Source of the DNA: Emydura subglobosa
Lineage: Eukaryota; Chordata; Testudines; Chelidae
Assembly (NCBI GenBank): GCA_007922225.1
Contig: ML679946.1
Coordinates: 94,246,759 to 94,310,758 of the forward strand
Length of the DNA stretch: 64,000 bases
Direction of reading: 5' to 3'
Shown one piece after another: positions 41,318 through 50,842 of this stretch; position 1 is the stretch's first letter; each line of letters starts with the position of its first letter. The position numbers and the translations under genes were made by a program. The notes beneath the pieces are model-generated. The model saw only the letters and a list, made by a program, of their open reading frames with translations. It made no database searches and was not told the DNA's origin.

Positions 41318-42109
41318 CAGTGGTTCCCAACCTTTTTGGCTTGAGGGCCACAAATATCATTTTTACAACCCTGGAGGGCCACCAGTCTATCGACGCATAA
41401 AAAATGTATTGACTTATACACCATTAAAGACTACAAACCACTACCTATTTAAAGTAAAAATTTAGCGCAAAGCAAATTAAAAAAAAAAATTAAGCTGTTA
41501 AACCAGTTACAAAGTTACGACGTATGTCCAGTTCCACATGTCCACAAGGCCTGGCAGCTAAGTCATGGTGGGTGGCCTGCAAAGTGCAGGCCAAACCGGA
41601 AGGCACTGATTTTTAGAGTCCTGCCCCTCCTCAAGCATGGTTGGTCCTGGCTGCTCCTCCAGCAGTCCTCTCGCCACTGCAGTCAGACGGAAGGAGTTCA
41701 GCAAGGAGGATGCCTCCTCACTGATCTCCTGTCCCACTGGCTACAGCAGGGAAACTGCATGTGTCCTGTAACCCTGTGCGCTTCACCTGGGTCCCTACGC
41801 AGCGGCTTCCTTCTGCAGCCAGGGGGACGGGAAATCAGTGCTCCCCTCCCTCTGGCTCCAGCAGCGACCCCAGCACCCGGGGACCCATGCGGAGTGCTTT
41901 GTCATGCTCCCGGCTACAGCCCGCGGGAGGGGAGCGCTGATCTTCTGTCTCTTGGCTACAGCAAGGAGCCTGCACTGGTCTTGTATCCCCGTGGCACCGT
42001 GCTCCATCTGGGTCCTTAGGCAGTGGCTCCCTTCTGCAGCCAGTGGGAGGAGGACGGCAGGCCACTTTGAAAGACCAGTGACGCGTGGGCCATGGGTTGG
42101 GACCCACTG
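41318..42109. mobile_element. hAT-type non-autonomous DNA transposon (792 bp)
   Basis: It begins CAGTGGTTCCCAACCTTTTT and ends CCATGGGTTGGGACCCACTG, an inverted pair of about 16 bp. The flanks TATTAGTC (41310-41317) and CATTAGTC (42110-42117) match at 7 of 8 bases. The GGTTCCCAACC type ends and 8-bp TSD indicate hAT (Charlie-like). The GC-rich interior (41640-42060) gives overlapping short frames in several phases, none with a transposase domain. Confidence 0.88.
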
Positions 42110-42644
42110 CATTAGTCTGTCTATATGTAAAAAACTCCCGTTAATGTCAGGTGGCTCTGAAGGATCCTGAAGGTTTTATATGTTGTTGTATGTGGAGAAG
42201 AAGCAAAATGAAAAATTTTCTTGTGGCTCCAGGCTCCCAATCTGTTAAAAAAAACCAAAACCCAGTAATTAAGATGTGCTGCTTTACACTCTGCTCTGGT
42301 GCTCATTGCTGGGCACCGTGTCACCTCCCTGTTCAACATCCAGGCAGCACAGGGCTCCATAATCCCTACAGCACTAGAAATGTGCTGATGTGAGGTGAGA
42401 CGGGATCTGGCTCAGCAGGCAGCTGGAGGTTGTTTGTGAGCAGGAGCCGCAGACTGGAGGCATCAGCCTGGGAGTTGGTCGTGGAAGGAAGGACAGTCCA
42501 TAAGCCTTCTGAGACCGGGGGCTGGAAAGCTAAGAACTGGGCTGGGAAGCAGCCTGTACTGGGAGGAGAGGGGCAGCAACAGCTATGACAGGCGGAGACC
42601 CAGGAATAGCCTTCAAACAGGAAGGTTCCCAGAAGGACTCGTGC
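42110..42644. other. No gene seen
   Basis: Unrecognised sequence. The opposite-strand frames of 79 and 80 codons near 42121-42393 have no domain. Confidence 0.4.
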
Positions 42645-42752
42645 TGGATTAGAAGGATGGTCCAGTGGTGAGGGTACAGCCTGAGTTTCAAGAGATCTGG
42701 GTCTTGCTCTGCCACAGATTTGCTGTGTGACCTTGGATAAGTCAATTCAGGC
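42645..42752 (+). mobile_element. MIR-type SINE head, sense, cut by a MITE fragment
   Basis: GGTCCAGTGGTGAGGGTACA, then AAGAGATCTGGGTCTTGCTC, TGCCACAGATTTGCTGTGTG and ACCTTGGATAAGTCAATTC, is a good sense SINE head. It stops abruptly at about 42750. There GGCAGGCCTACATTTAAAAG begins a GTCTACA-type MITE fragment that runs to about 42840 and includes TAACTCTGCTGGCATAGTT. Confidence 0.75.
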
Positions 42753-43189
42753 AGGCCTACATTTAAAAGCTTTGCTGCTGTAACTCTGCTGGCATAGTTA
42801 AAATGGCCACCCCGTCACCTTCCTCCCAATGTGGAGAGACAACACTCTGCAGCGTTACATTATTCACGTTTTCTTTGATTTGACATGTTTGAATAGTCCA
42901 ACTTCAGGTTGGTTGAAATTGCACCACCCCACCTCAGTAGGAAACAATACTCGTTATAGGAATATGCTGATGGGTTCATAGTCTCCTCAATGTGGTCTTT
43001 TGTTCTGTAAACCTCAGTCAGTCCTTGTACTCAAAGCATTACAGGGAACATTATCAGAAACTACAAGCTGTCTTGCCACCATAAAAGTGCATGTGCATGA
43101 GGACTCTTGAAACAATGTAGTTGTTGAAATGGTCTTTTACCGTGGAATATTGTCTTTGGCAGTGAATTTGAATGTTTAAATATTTATTT

Positions 43190-43330
43190 TATTGTTCATA
43201 GAGCAATAGATTCAAAGGTGAGGGGGACAATTGTGATAATCTAGTCTCTGATCTTCTGCGTAAAACAGACCATAAACCATAGACTTTACCACTAATTCCC
43301 CCATGAAGCCCCATGAAACATTGAGGTGAA
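43190..43330 (-). mobile_element. CR1 LINE 3' tail, antisense
   Basis: TCATAGAGCAATAGATTCAA, then GATAATCTAGTCTCTGATCT and TCTGCGTAAAACAGACCATA, is a reversed CR1 3' tail. It directly precedes a sense CR1 starting at about 43335, so two CR1 pieces stand back to back. Confidence 0.75.
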
Positions 43331-43334
43331 CTAG

Positions 43335-44015
43335 AGCATGATGGATAATCAGCTGAACATAAGTTCCCAGTGTGATATGGTACCCAAAAGGGCTAATGCA
43401 ATCCTTGGATGCGTAAATAGGGTAATCTTGAGTAGGTGTAGAGAGGTTACTTTACCTCTACATTTGGCACTGGTGTAACTGCTGCTGAAATGCTATGTCC
43501 AGTACTGTTGTCCTCAATTCAAGAAGGATGTTGATAAACTGGAAAGTGTTCAAAGAAATGCCATCAGAATAATTAAAGGATTGTAAAACATGCCTGATAG
43601 TGATAGACTCAAGTAATTCAGTCTATTTAACTTAAAAAAGAGGAAGTTAAGGGGTGACCTGATTACAGTCTGTAAGTACATAGCTGGGGAACAAATATTT
43701 GATGATAGGATCTGCAATCTATCAGAGAAAAATATAACATGACCCCAGTGGCTGAAAGTTAAAGCTAGGCAAATTCAGACTGGAAAAAATATGTACATTT
43801 TTAACAGCCAGTGTAATTAACCATTGGAACATTTTACCAAGGGGTGGGGTGGATTCTCCATCACTGGCAATTTTTAAATCAAGATTGGATGTTTTTCTAA
43901 AAGATCCAGTCTAGGAATTATCTTGGGGGACGTTCAATGGCCTGTGTTATATAGGAGATCAAACTAGATTATCACCGTGGTCCCTTCTGATCTTGGAATC
44001 TATTAATCTATATCC
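43335..44015 (+). mobile_element. CR1 LINE, sense, ORF2 end and complete 3' UTR
   Basis: It starts near TGATGGATAATCAGCTGAAC and carries the last part of ORF2: AATGCAATCCTTGGATGCGT reads as N-A-I-L-G-C-V-N, and GATGTTGATAAACTGGAAAG follows. The 3' UTR has GCTAGGCAAATTCAGACTGG and ATGTTTTTCTAAAAGATCC, with the tail GGAATCTATTAATCTAT. It is the uninterrupted counterpart of the split copy at 4221-5050. ORF2 has stops. Confidence 0.9.
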
Positions 44016-44282
44016 TTTAAAAAGACACTGAATTTTGATTTACAAGTAATATATTTATTTATTTTCTTTGACCATTTTATTTACCATTATTTTTGTTGCT
44101 TTTTTTAAAATTATGGATGAAATTAAGAATGGTGTAAACACAGAAATGGGATTTGTTCCTTTAAGAAAGGGTGGGGGCCCTTGATTGTGTCCTTGCAAGT
44201 GACTGAGACCAGCTGTGAGAGGTGTGCAGGTCTAGAGTCTGTGTAGTGAAAGGTATAGATCTGCTAGTTCCACTTTGTCTTT

Positions 44283-44482
44283 GTTACCCACTGGTGAGCG
44301 TGTGTTACAAATCCACCTTTGGGTCGATCCAGAGAGGATGGGAGTTATGACAGCCCCCAGCTATAAAGCTTGGGCTTCTTAGCTCAGGCTATACAGCAGC
44401 TCATATTTTTAATGGTGGCGATCCCTGGTTCAACACTTGATTTAGCTTTCTGAAAGCTAGTGCACGCCCGCTTCTCTCTAAA
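44283..44482 (+). mobile_element. tRNA-like SINE (possibly Cry type), copy 2
   Basis: GTTACCCACTGGTGAGCGTG is followed at about 44380 by TTAGCTCAGGCTATACAGCA (box-A-like), TATTTTTAATGG and a box-B-like CCTGGTTCAAC (44427-44437). It is parallel to 13743-13932. The TAGCTCAG...TTTTTAAT...GGTTCAA spacing fits a tRNA-Lys-derived head. The two copies share text on both sides of the tRNA-like part. Confidence 0.5.
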
Positions 44483-45344
44483 TATTTTGCTGCATGGAGG
44501 CTTTTATGGGGTGTTTTCACTCCCTATGGCCATCCTAATAATAACAATAATGAATAATAGTGAATAATGAATCAGCAAAAGCATGTCGTTGTGCAAAGCA
44601 GATAGAATAAAGCTGACAAGATATCACCGTGATGGGTGGAGCAAATATGAATAGCCTTCGTAGACCTGTTCGTTTGACTTTGCACGCTAAGAGAGCAGCT
44701 TCCTACAACCCTAATTATATTGATGCTACGGATGGCAAGTAATACAGAAGAATTTCCAAGAACACATGTAACTGAGCTCTGTGGTATGAAATCAGCCTGC
44801 TGCATTACCTCAGTGGTCACAACATTAACCTCTCCTAAACCATCTGTTTAGAGTTGCTTTTAGCAGGCACTCTGTACTATTAATATGTTATTTAACAAAC
44901 ACTGCAGGGGCTGTGATGGTGTCAGGAACATTTTGGATAATAAGTTCTATCACTCCCACTCTGCTGTTGTTTCACTGATTTCCTGTTACAGACTCTGAAT
45001 TTGATCCCTGATATCTATGAGATGGGGGAGGGTAGATACAGGAGAGATACTTGGCTTTTTAATTAGGGATAAGTAAAGTGATTTTAAAAAAAGAATCCTC
45101 TCCAAATCCACTCAGCTTTGCCCCCTCTGAATTGATTCTCATTTTATCTGAAGTTCAAACAAATTAGGTTAACTCTTTTCATATATTTATTTAAAAAAAT
45201 GAATCTGAAAGACTTTTATTTATTTTTCTTTCTCATTGAGTCTATGCACATTTCATTTCAGCTGGGGTGGACCTAAATCACTCCTACTGAAGAAAATACC
45301 ACAAGGTGAAGACCGTAGGTAAACTGAGAACTACTGTGAGGGAA
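44483..45344. other. Repeat-poor stretch, candidate conserved non-coding DNA
   Basis: From about 44570 to 44940 I see no transposon features. The text is of mixed composition (CAAAGCTGACAAGATATCAC would be typical; here AAGCTGACAAGATATCACCG). A TTTGACTTTGCACGCTAAGA motif and repeated AT cores near TATTAATATGTTATTTAAC are present. From about 45000 the sequence is AT-rich and unrecognised. No gene. Conservation cannot be judged from one sequence. Confidence 0.35.
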
Positions 45345-45502
45345 GTGACTGTGTTTATATTATTTTGTATTTATGTTACAGAAGCACCCTAGGCATCAAT
45401 CAGTGTTGAGGCTGCCTTTTGTCAGGCAGTGTCCAAAGCAAGAGAGACAGTCCTTGCCCTTAAGAACTTACAGTCTAAATGCGTAGGTCTAAAGACACAA
45501 TG
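45345..45502 (-). mobile_element. MIR-like SINE distal part, antisense
   Basis: TTTGTATTTATGTTACAGAA, then GCACCCTAGGCATCAATCAG, GACAGTCCTTGCCCTTAAGA and ACTTACAGTCTAAATG. This is the best copy of the segment also found at 4136, 20128 (sense) and 26345. Confidence 0.6.
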
Positions 45503-45809
45503 GCGGGAGAAAGGGGCACAACATGAATTTTTTTGGTTTGTGTTTTGTTTGTAGGAAAGCGCTAATGAGGAAGAGAGAAGGGAAATGGTAAGTCCAGAAG
45601 GTTTTGAGTAAGCAAAGCAATGGGCAGGATGGATGGGAGACAGAGAAATGGGAAAGACAGGAGAGGTGAACAGGGGAGGATGGAGTAGCTTGGTGGGCAT
45701 GAAGAATGAGCTTCTGAAGCAAGAGGAGTTTGGCAGAGTTGCAGAGACCAGAGCAAGCAATTAACAAAATGTGTTAGTGAGTTAGAAGTTTCTAATGAAA
45801 TTAGGAGGC
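45503..45809. other. No gene seen; purine-rich DNA
   Basis: G/A-rich forward strand (GGGAGACAGAGAAATGGGAA and similar). Three overlapping minus-strand frames at 45422-45767 are Ser/Leu/Pro-rich readings of this and have no domain. Confidence 0.45.
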
Positions 45810-46010
45810 CAGTGCATTAGGGAGCTCTGTGCACCTCTTTGTAGGTGAAAAGCAGCAGAACCTTAACCAATATCTCAGCTATTTCATGCTTCATTTGCTT
45901 CAGAAACCTTGGATGAAAACCATTTAGTCCTGCTGATTTACTGCACCTGAGATGCTCAAGTTCTTTCATGACTTCCTCCTTAGAGATTTCATTTCTCATC
46001 TAAGCCACAC
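45810..46010 (-). pseudogene. LINE (CR1-like) reverse-transcriptase fingers fragment
   Basis: The minus-strand frame of 60 codons reads EEVMKELEHLRCSKSAGLNG, then FHPRFLKQMKHEIAEILVKV. This is the RT entry block of CR1/Jockey-type LINEs (K-S-x-G-x-x-G-x-H-P-x-x-L). The usual Pro-Asp pair after the Gly reads Leu-Asn. It is a short isolated fragment. Confidence 0.78.
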
Positions 46011-46880
46011 TTGGCACAATCACAAAAAATGCTTATGAAGCAGAAGTTTCCCCAGGCCCGCCTGCAATAAGCATTGGTGTCAGAAGTCCATTACACTTTT
46101 CTGCTGTTCCTCCAACCTCTGTAATTGCCCTTCTATCCCTGTTGTGTGAATGTGGGAGCCTCTACACGATACTTCATTCTTTCTTCTTGCTTCAGATGTT
46201 ACAGGGGCGAGTGCAGGAATTTAAATTACAGGGGTTTTGGAAGGGCTTGTTGTGGGCCCCCCCCCCCCCCCCTCGGGGGCTGGAGGAGTGTGCAATCTCC
46301 CCACCGGGGCCCCACAGGCTGGAGGAGCACACGTCCTCCCCACTGGGGCCCCTAGGCCCCATGCCTCTGCTTGGTCCCTCTTTCCCACTCATTTTCCTCC
46401 TCATAGTCACCAGGAAGTTGTGCCTCCCAGACAGCATCTTAAATAACAGTTATGCTGATTCTGTACTCATGGGAGTGGCTCGTTTTGTTTTACCCTCTGG
46501 CTTGATGTTAACCTTCCTCCTCTTAGTTTAGAGTTTGCCCTTTTGCAGTTTGTTGTCACAGTTAGCTGTAACATCAAACCAAATTGTGTCATGATGCCCA
46601 GTGGAGTTCTTGTAACCTTTGTCGGTTCAATAACGAAAGCTGCCTCACAAGATCTGTGCTCGGGGGAATAAACTCTCTGACAAATGCCACTTCCCCCCTA
46701 TCCTGACGCCAACTTCTGATATCTGATCAGTTGGTTAATCTGACCATTTAAACCGTTTGGGTCTTGCGTACCTAAGAGATGACTTCTAACCACATGTGAT
46801 ACTATGGCAGTCACAATCATCCAGAGCATTTGAGCTAACAGCTCCTGTGTGACTAGGGTCGTTCCTGGACTTGGGACAAA
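46011..46880. other. No gene seen; C-run and 39-bp duplication
   Basis: A C run lies at about 46257-46272. A 39-bp unit starting GGCTGGAGGAG is present twice in tandem (46278-46316, 46317-46355) with substitutions. Open frames (up to 129 codons) are repeat readings. The remainder is unrecognised. Confidence 0.5.
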
Positions 46881-47502
46881 GCATTATGGAGAGCTTGGAC
46901 AGGTGTAACAGAACAGGGTTGTCAGCCCCTTCAGGCAGACCATCACCTGCCACAGTCTGACCCCACCGCAAGGAGCCAGACACTGGTAGCAAACAATAAT
47001 CTCCCATCAGGCCTACTTCCCTCAGGGAGGTTCTGGCAGTCAGCAGTCTCTCAAGCAGTTCCTGGCCCCAGCCAGGCCTCTCTCACAGACTGAGCACTGG
47101 AGACCTGCTTTCCTTTCCCACCAGCCTCTGAATACACTGACAGGTTGGACTGATGCAAGGGGGAGATTTGCATTTGCATAGGGCAAAGAGTCTCTGTGTG
47201 TGTGTAGCCACACAGGGGGGGGGGGGAGGAGGGGGTGCCGTACAAGGGGCATGGGAGCTCATGTATCTCCTGCCAAAGAGCCTGACCTGGATCTACTCCT
47301 GGCTTTGCTGGGTTAGCTAAAAGTGTTCATCTTTTGTTAACCCCTAAAACAAGCACCACGCTTAACTGTGATCCCCTACAAGGGAGGGTTGGTGTTTGTA
47401 CAGAGACGTGTGGCTGGGACTTGGGACCCATTCCCTAATCCTGGGAACTCATCCCCATCTGACAATAGTTACCCCTAATTCAGTGTAAATTAGACCACTC
47501 CA
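46881..47502. other. No gene seen; G-run and unassigned repeat-like text
   Basis: A G run of about 12 lies at 47215-47226 after a short GTGTGTGTGT tract. Text such as CAGCAGTCTCTCAAGCAGTT, CCTGGCCCCAGCCAGG looks like LTR-type repeat, but no boundaries can be fixed. Confidence 0.35.
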
Positions 47503-47575
47503 GGAGATGAAATCCTACCCCCATTCGCTGGGAAAACTCCCATGGAATTCAGTGGAGCCAGCATTTCATCCCAGC
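47503..47575. repeat. Palindromic GATGAAATCC repeat
   Basis: GAGATGAAATCCTACCCCCA on the left is inverted against GAGCCAGCATTTCATCCC on the right. The centre is AACTCCCATGGAATTCAGTGG. It is the same group as 5428-5522, here with just one core. Confidence 0.65.
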
Positions 47576-48751
47576 TCTTTAAGGTGTTACAGTGCTGCCA
47601 TCAGTGATTGCAATATATACCAAGAACCCAGGACTCAGATCTCCAAGAATCTACTGTGGGTGTCCCAAGTCTAATTTAGGACACACACAAACTTGCATGC
47701 CCAGAATTGAGTCCCCTTGAATAATGACTCCCTTTTCAATATCTGGTATTCTTAAACAGCTGGCCTTTAGTTATCTGTTTGTTAAAAATCATATCAGTTG
47801 TCTTTTAACTATGCAATCCCTAAGTTCACCACTTTGTGTTTCTGCCATAAGCACTAACATAAGCAATGCAGGAAAAAGTGGAACCTTGCTGTAAGCAGAA
47901 TTCATCGCTAGAGCCAATCTGATCTTGAAAGGAGTTCTTGTTCCCTGGCATTTCTTCCATTGAGCTTGGATCAGCTGCAAAATCAGATTCATTCTTCTTG
48001 CAAATGCAAGTCTACCAACCTAGGGTTCTTCCACACAACTTCGATGAACTTGAGGATCATGTAAGTCTTAGGAAACTATGATATGCTTTAGATCTGCTAG
48101 TGAGTCCAGAATGGCTCGTGAAGCACTTTTCTCAATGGGAAGGGAATGTCTTTATGGCAGGTGTGTGAGAAGACTGTTGCTTCCCTACATTCTGCATACA
48201 GCTAAGAGCATTTTCTTTTTAATAGGGTAATAAGAACAGGAAAAGGTTAATAACAAATGGCAGAAAATATGAATTCAATTAAATTGTGGTGCATAATCCA
48301 CAGATGCAAAGTAGATTTACAAGGTACAGATTTATATTTAATCCACTGAAATAATTATAAATATAATTGTTCTTTTCCAATCAGAATGAAACAGGGAGGA
48401 AGTGGGTAGGTTGTTTATAGAAGTTTTCATGTACAGAATCAAACTAAACTTCTTTAAGTATGTGATAAAGACAGCACACTTAAGCTCACACAAAAGAAAA
48501 TTTTAATTAGAAAATACACTTGAACACATACTTCTTCAAAAATTATTTGAACAATATTAAAAAGTAAACTGAGGAAAGGGCAACCCATTAACAAAATTGA
48601 AAAAATAACTCAGCACACTGAAAAATTTCCTAGAATGATAGCGGATACCAGCTGGAATCATGACCAGAGACCTATAAAGGCTCTTTCCTGTTCTTGTACT
48701 AATAGTATTTCCATTTTTTGAATAATAGGAAAAATATGGCTCTTGGGTTCA
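47576..48751. other. No gene seen; unique AT-rich DNA
   Basis: No repeat recognised. Frames of up to 67 codons have no domain. 48230-48420 is AT-rich with several TAAT/ATTA cores. Confidence 0.4.
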
Positions 48752-48759
48752 AATTAAGC

Positions 48760-49192
48760 CAGCAGTTCCCAAACTGTGGGTCGCGACCCCAAGTGGGGTT
48801 TCTTCATCAGCAGGTGGTGACACAGCAATCCTGAGTGTGCACAGGATGCCATTTTACAAAATGGCCTCCCCCCGCATAGCATGACCTCACAAACACCATT
48901 TGCATGAAATCACGTCACATGGAGGAGGCTATTTTGCTCCACAAAATGGTGCCATCTATGCAACTTGACGTCGCACGCAATGTGTGTGTGTGAAGGCATG
49001 CAGTCCAGAGGATGCCATTTTGTAAAGCAAAATGGCATCCTCTTTGTGGTGTGACTTTGCGTATACAGTGGTGTGAGGTCACACTGCAGGGAGGAGACCA
49101 TTTTTATACAACAAATTCCATGCTGTCTGGGGTAGTGGGAAACAACACATCTGAAAATGGGGTCATGCAGGGAAAATATTTGGGAATCACTG
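48760..49192. mobile_element. hAT-type non-autonomous DNA transposon (433 bp) with exact 8-bp TSD
   Basis: It starts CAGCAGTTCCCAAACTGTGG and ends ATATTTGGGAATCACTG, inverted. It is flanked by perfect AATTAAGC duplications at 48752-48759 and 49193-49200. The interior contains a perfect 15-bp stem (GAGGATGCCATTTTG, 5-base loop, inverse) at 49008-49042. A second similar hairpin (GGATGCCATTTT/AAAATGGCCTCC) begins at about 48843. No transposase. Confidence 0.93.
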
Positions 49193-49411
49193 AATTAAGC
49201 AGTAATTCTACCCTACATGCACTTTTAGCTTTGATCACTACACTTACGTAGCATATCATCAAAGTTGGCCCTGACTTTGTAAGGGTCATATTTTTTTATA
49301 TAATAAACTGTCCCAAACGACATCAGGAATACAGAATAGTACATTAATATCATGCAAGGTAGATGGGTGGCCCTAATCACCATGTAGCCATTAATACAGT
49401 GTCTGAATTCT

Positions 49412-49506
49412 TCATTATCTTTAATGTATTTAGCCTCAACACCCCATGAGGTATGGAAGTGCTGTTCCTATTTTACAGATAAAAAACTGAGTCAAACAGA
49501 GACTAA
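49412..49506 (-). mobile_element. MIR-type SINE core, antisense
   Basis: TAGCCTCAACACCCCATGAG, then GTATGGAAGTGCTGTTCCTA and TTTTACAGATAAAAAACTGA, is the reversed SINE core. It is cut at about 49506 by the following MITE. Confidence 0.75.
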
Positions 49507-49716
49507 AGATGTCTGCACTTGAGCTGGAGGTGTAGTTTAGCCTGAGTATGTACCTCAGATTTCAGATGGGATTGTATTTGGAACAGCTAGTCTGTCCCGC
49601 TGCTCATGCATCTGCGGCTACACTGCTATTTTTAGTGCATTAGCTTGATCACAGCTAGCACAGGTATATTTGCTCTAGCTGGAAATAACACTAGAGCTGG
49701 AGGTATAGACGTATCC
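49507..49716. mobile_element. MITE with GTCTACAC-GAGCTGGAGGTG ends (subfamily D)
   Basis: The left end GATGTCTGCACTTGAGCTGG and the inverse of the right end AGCTGGAGGTATAGACGTAT are the same type as 55788-56124. The interior has CTACACTGCTATTTTTAGTG and CACAGCTAGCACAGGTA. It is shorter than its relative because of internal deletion. Confidence 0.7.
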
Positions 49717-50294
49717 TGCAGGACTTACCCAAAACTGCCTCCTCAACTGCCTCTCCCCTGTTTTACTTGGAGCCACAAAGTGGCTCCTAGTGTGAGCCAG
49801 GAATGCTCAGAGTAGCTGCCTTCCCTGGTCACCTGCTGGGAAGAGCAAGTAGCTTTAAGTGTTCCCATTGCCTGCTTCCTTTTTGGACTGTGGATTCCTC
49901 AATGAGAGCAGGCTAGGTGATCATCTGGCTTTCCCAGAGTCTAGGATAGCTCCTAGCAAACAATGGCTCCATCCCCCAGCACAGCCACTCAAGAGAGGGG
50001 AAAAGGAGAGGATGCTGAGAACTAGCTATGACTCGCTGATTCTCTTCTACAGTGCTGGTTAAAGCAGCCTCGGGGCTGCTCTGCCTTGTGCCAGCTGTCT
50101 ATGGGCCTACCCCACAACCACGAGGCCATAGGCCAACATGCGCCAGTCAATCTGCACTAAACAAGTCCCCTACACCAGGGGTTGCAGGGAGGGAGGCATA
50201 GGATCCAGATATGCTGGCTCTGCACCCACTGGCAACTTCCTCACCCAGGAAAATGACCTCCCAGTTCGATGCTATGGACAAAAGGGCTATTTTG
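49717..50294. other. No gene seen
   Basis: Unrecognised; the 67-codon frame at 49859-50062 has no domain. The stretch lies between a MITE and a CR1. Confidence 0.4.
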
Positions 50295-50535
50295 ATCCTG
50301 TGATGCAATAAACAGGGGACCCTCAAGTAGGAGCAGACAAGTTATTTTACCTCTGTATTTCACAATGTTTGAAACCCCTGCTAGAATACTGTGTCCAGTT
50401 CTGGTGTGCACAATTCAAGAAGGATGTTGATAAATTGGAGAAGGTCAGAGAAAAGACATGAGAATGATTAAAAGTGTTAGAAACCATGCCTTATAGTGAT
50501 AGACACAAGGAGCTCAACCTATTTAGTGTAACAAA
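50295..50535 (+). mobile_element. CR1 LINE ORF2-end fragment, sense, interrupted by a hairpin
   Basis: GAGCAGACAAGTTATTTTAC, then GAATACTGTGTCCAGTTCTG, AAGAAGGATGTTGATAAATT and GATAGACACAAGGAGCTCAA, is the ORF2 terminus as in 43440-43640. It stops at CAACCTATTTAGTGTAACAA, where the palindrome begins. The remainder of the CR1 is not seen after the gap. Confidence 0.88.
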
Positions 50536-50693
50536 ATAAGGGATGTCCCTTATTTAAATAAAATATTGCCTTCCCCATACAAAATCAGCACAGGACATCT
50601 TTTATCTCATGTTGAAACATGGGATAAAATGTGTCCTGTGCTGATTTTGTAAGAGGAAGGCAATATTTTATTTAAATAAGGGACTTCCCTTAT
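50536..50693. repeat. 158-bp near-perfect palindrome (76-bp arms, 6-base loop)
   Basis: The left arm at 50536-50611 begins ATAAGGGATGTCCCTTAT. The right arm at 50618-50693 ends AAATAAGGGACTTCCCTTAT. The loop is TTGAAA. I count about eight mismatches over 76 pairs. It is inserted in CR1 sequence and stands 22 bp before a G run and the assembly gap. A palindromic MITE is the simplest reading. Its outer ends may also form GGGATGTCCC mini-hairpins. Confidence 0.92.
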
Positions 50694-50729
50694 AATACCG
50701 GACTGTTGCCAACCTGGGGGGGGGGGGGG

Positions 50730-50829
50730 NNNNNNNNNNNNNNNNNNNNNNNNNNNNNNNNNNNNNNNNNNNNNNNNNNNNNNNNNNNNNNNNNNNNNNN
50801 NNNNNNNNNNNNNNNNNNNNNNNNNNNNN
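50730..50829. other. Assembly gap (100 N) bounded by G runs
   Basis: Exactly 100 N, the conventional unknown-size gap, with G14 on the left (50716-50729) and G13 on the right (50830-50842). The real sequence is likely to be G-rich and of unknown length. Confidence 0.98.
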
Positions 50830-50842
50830 GGGGGGGGGGGGG

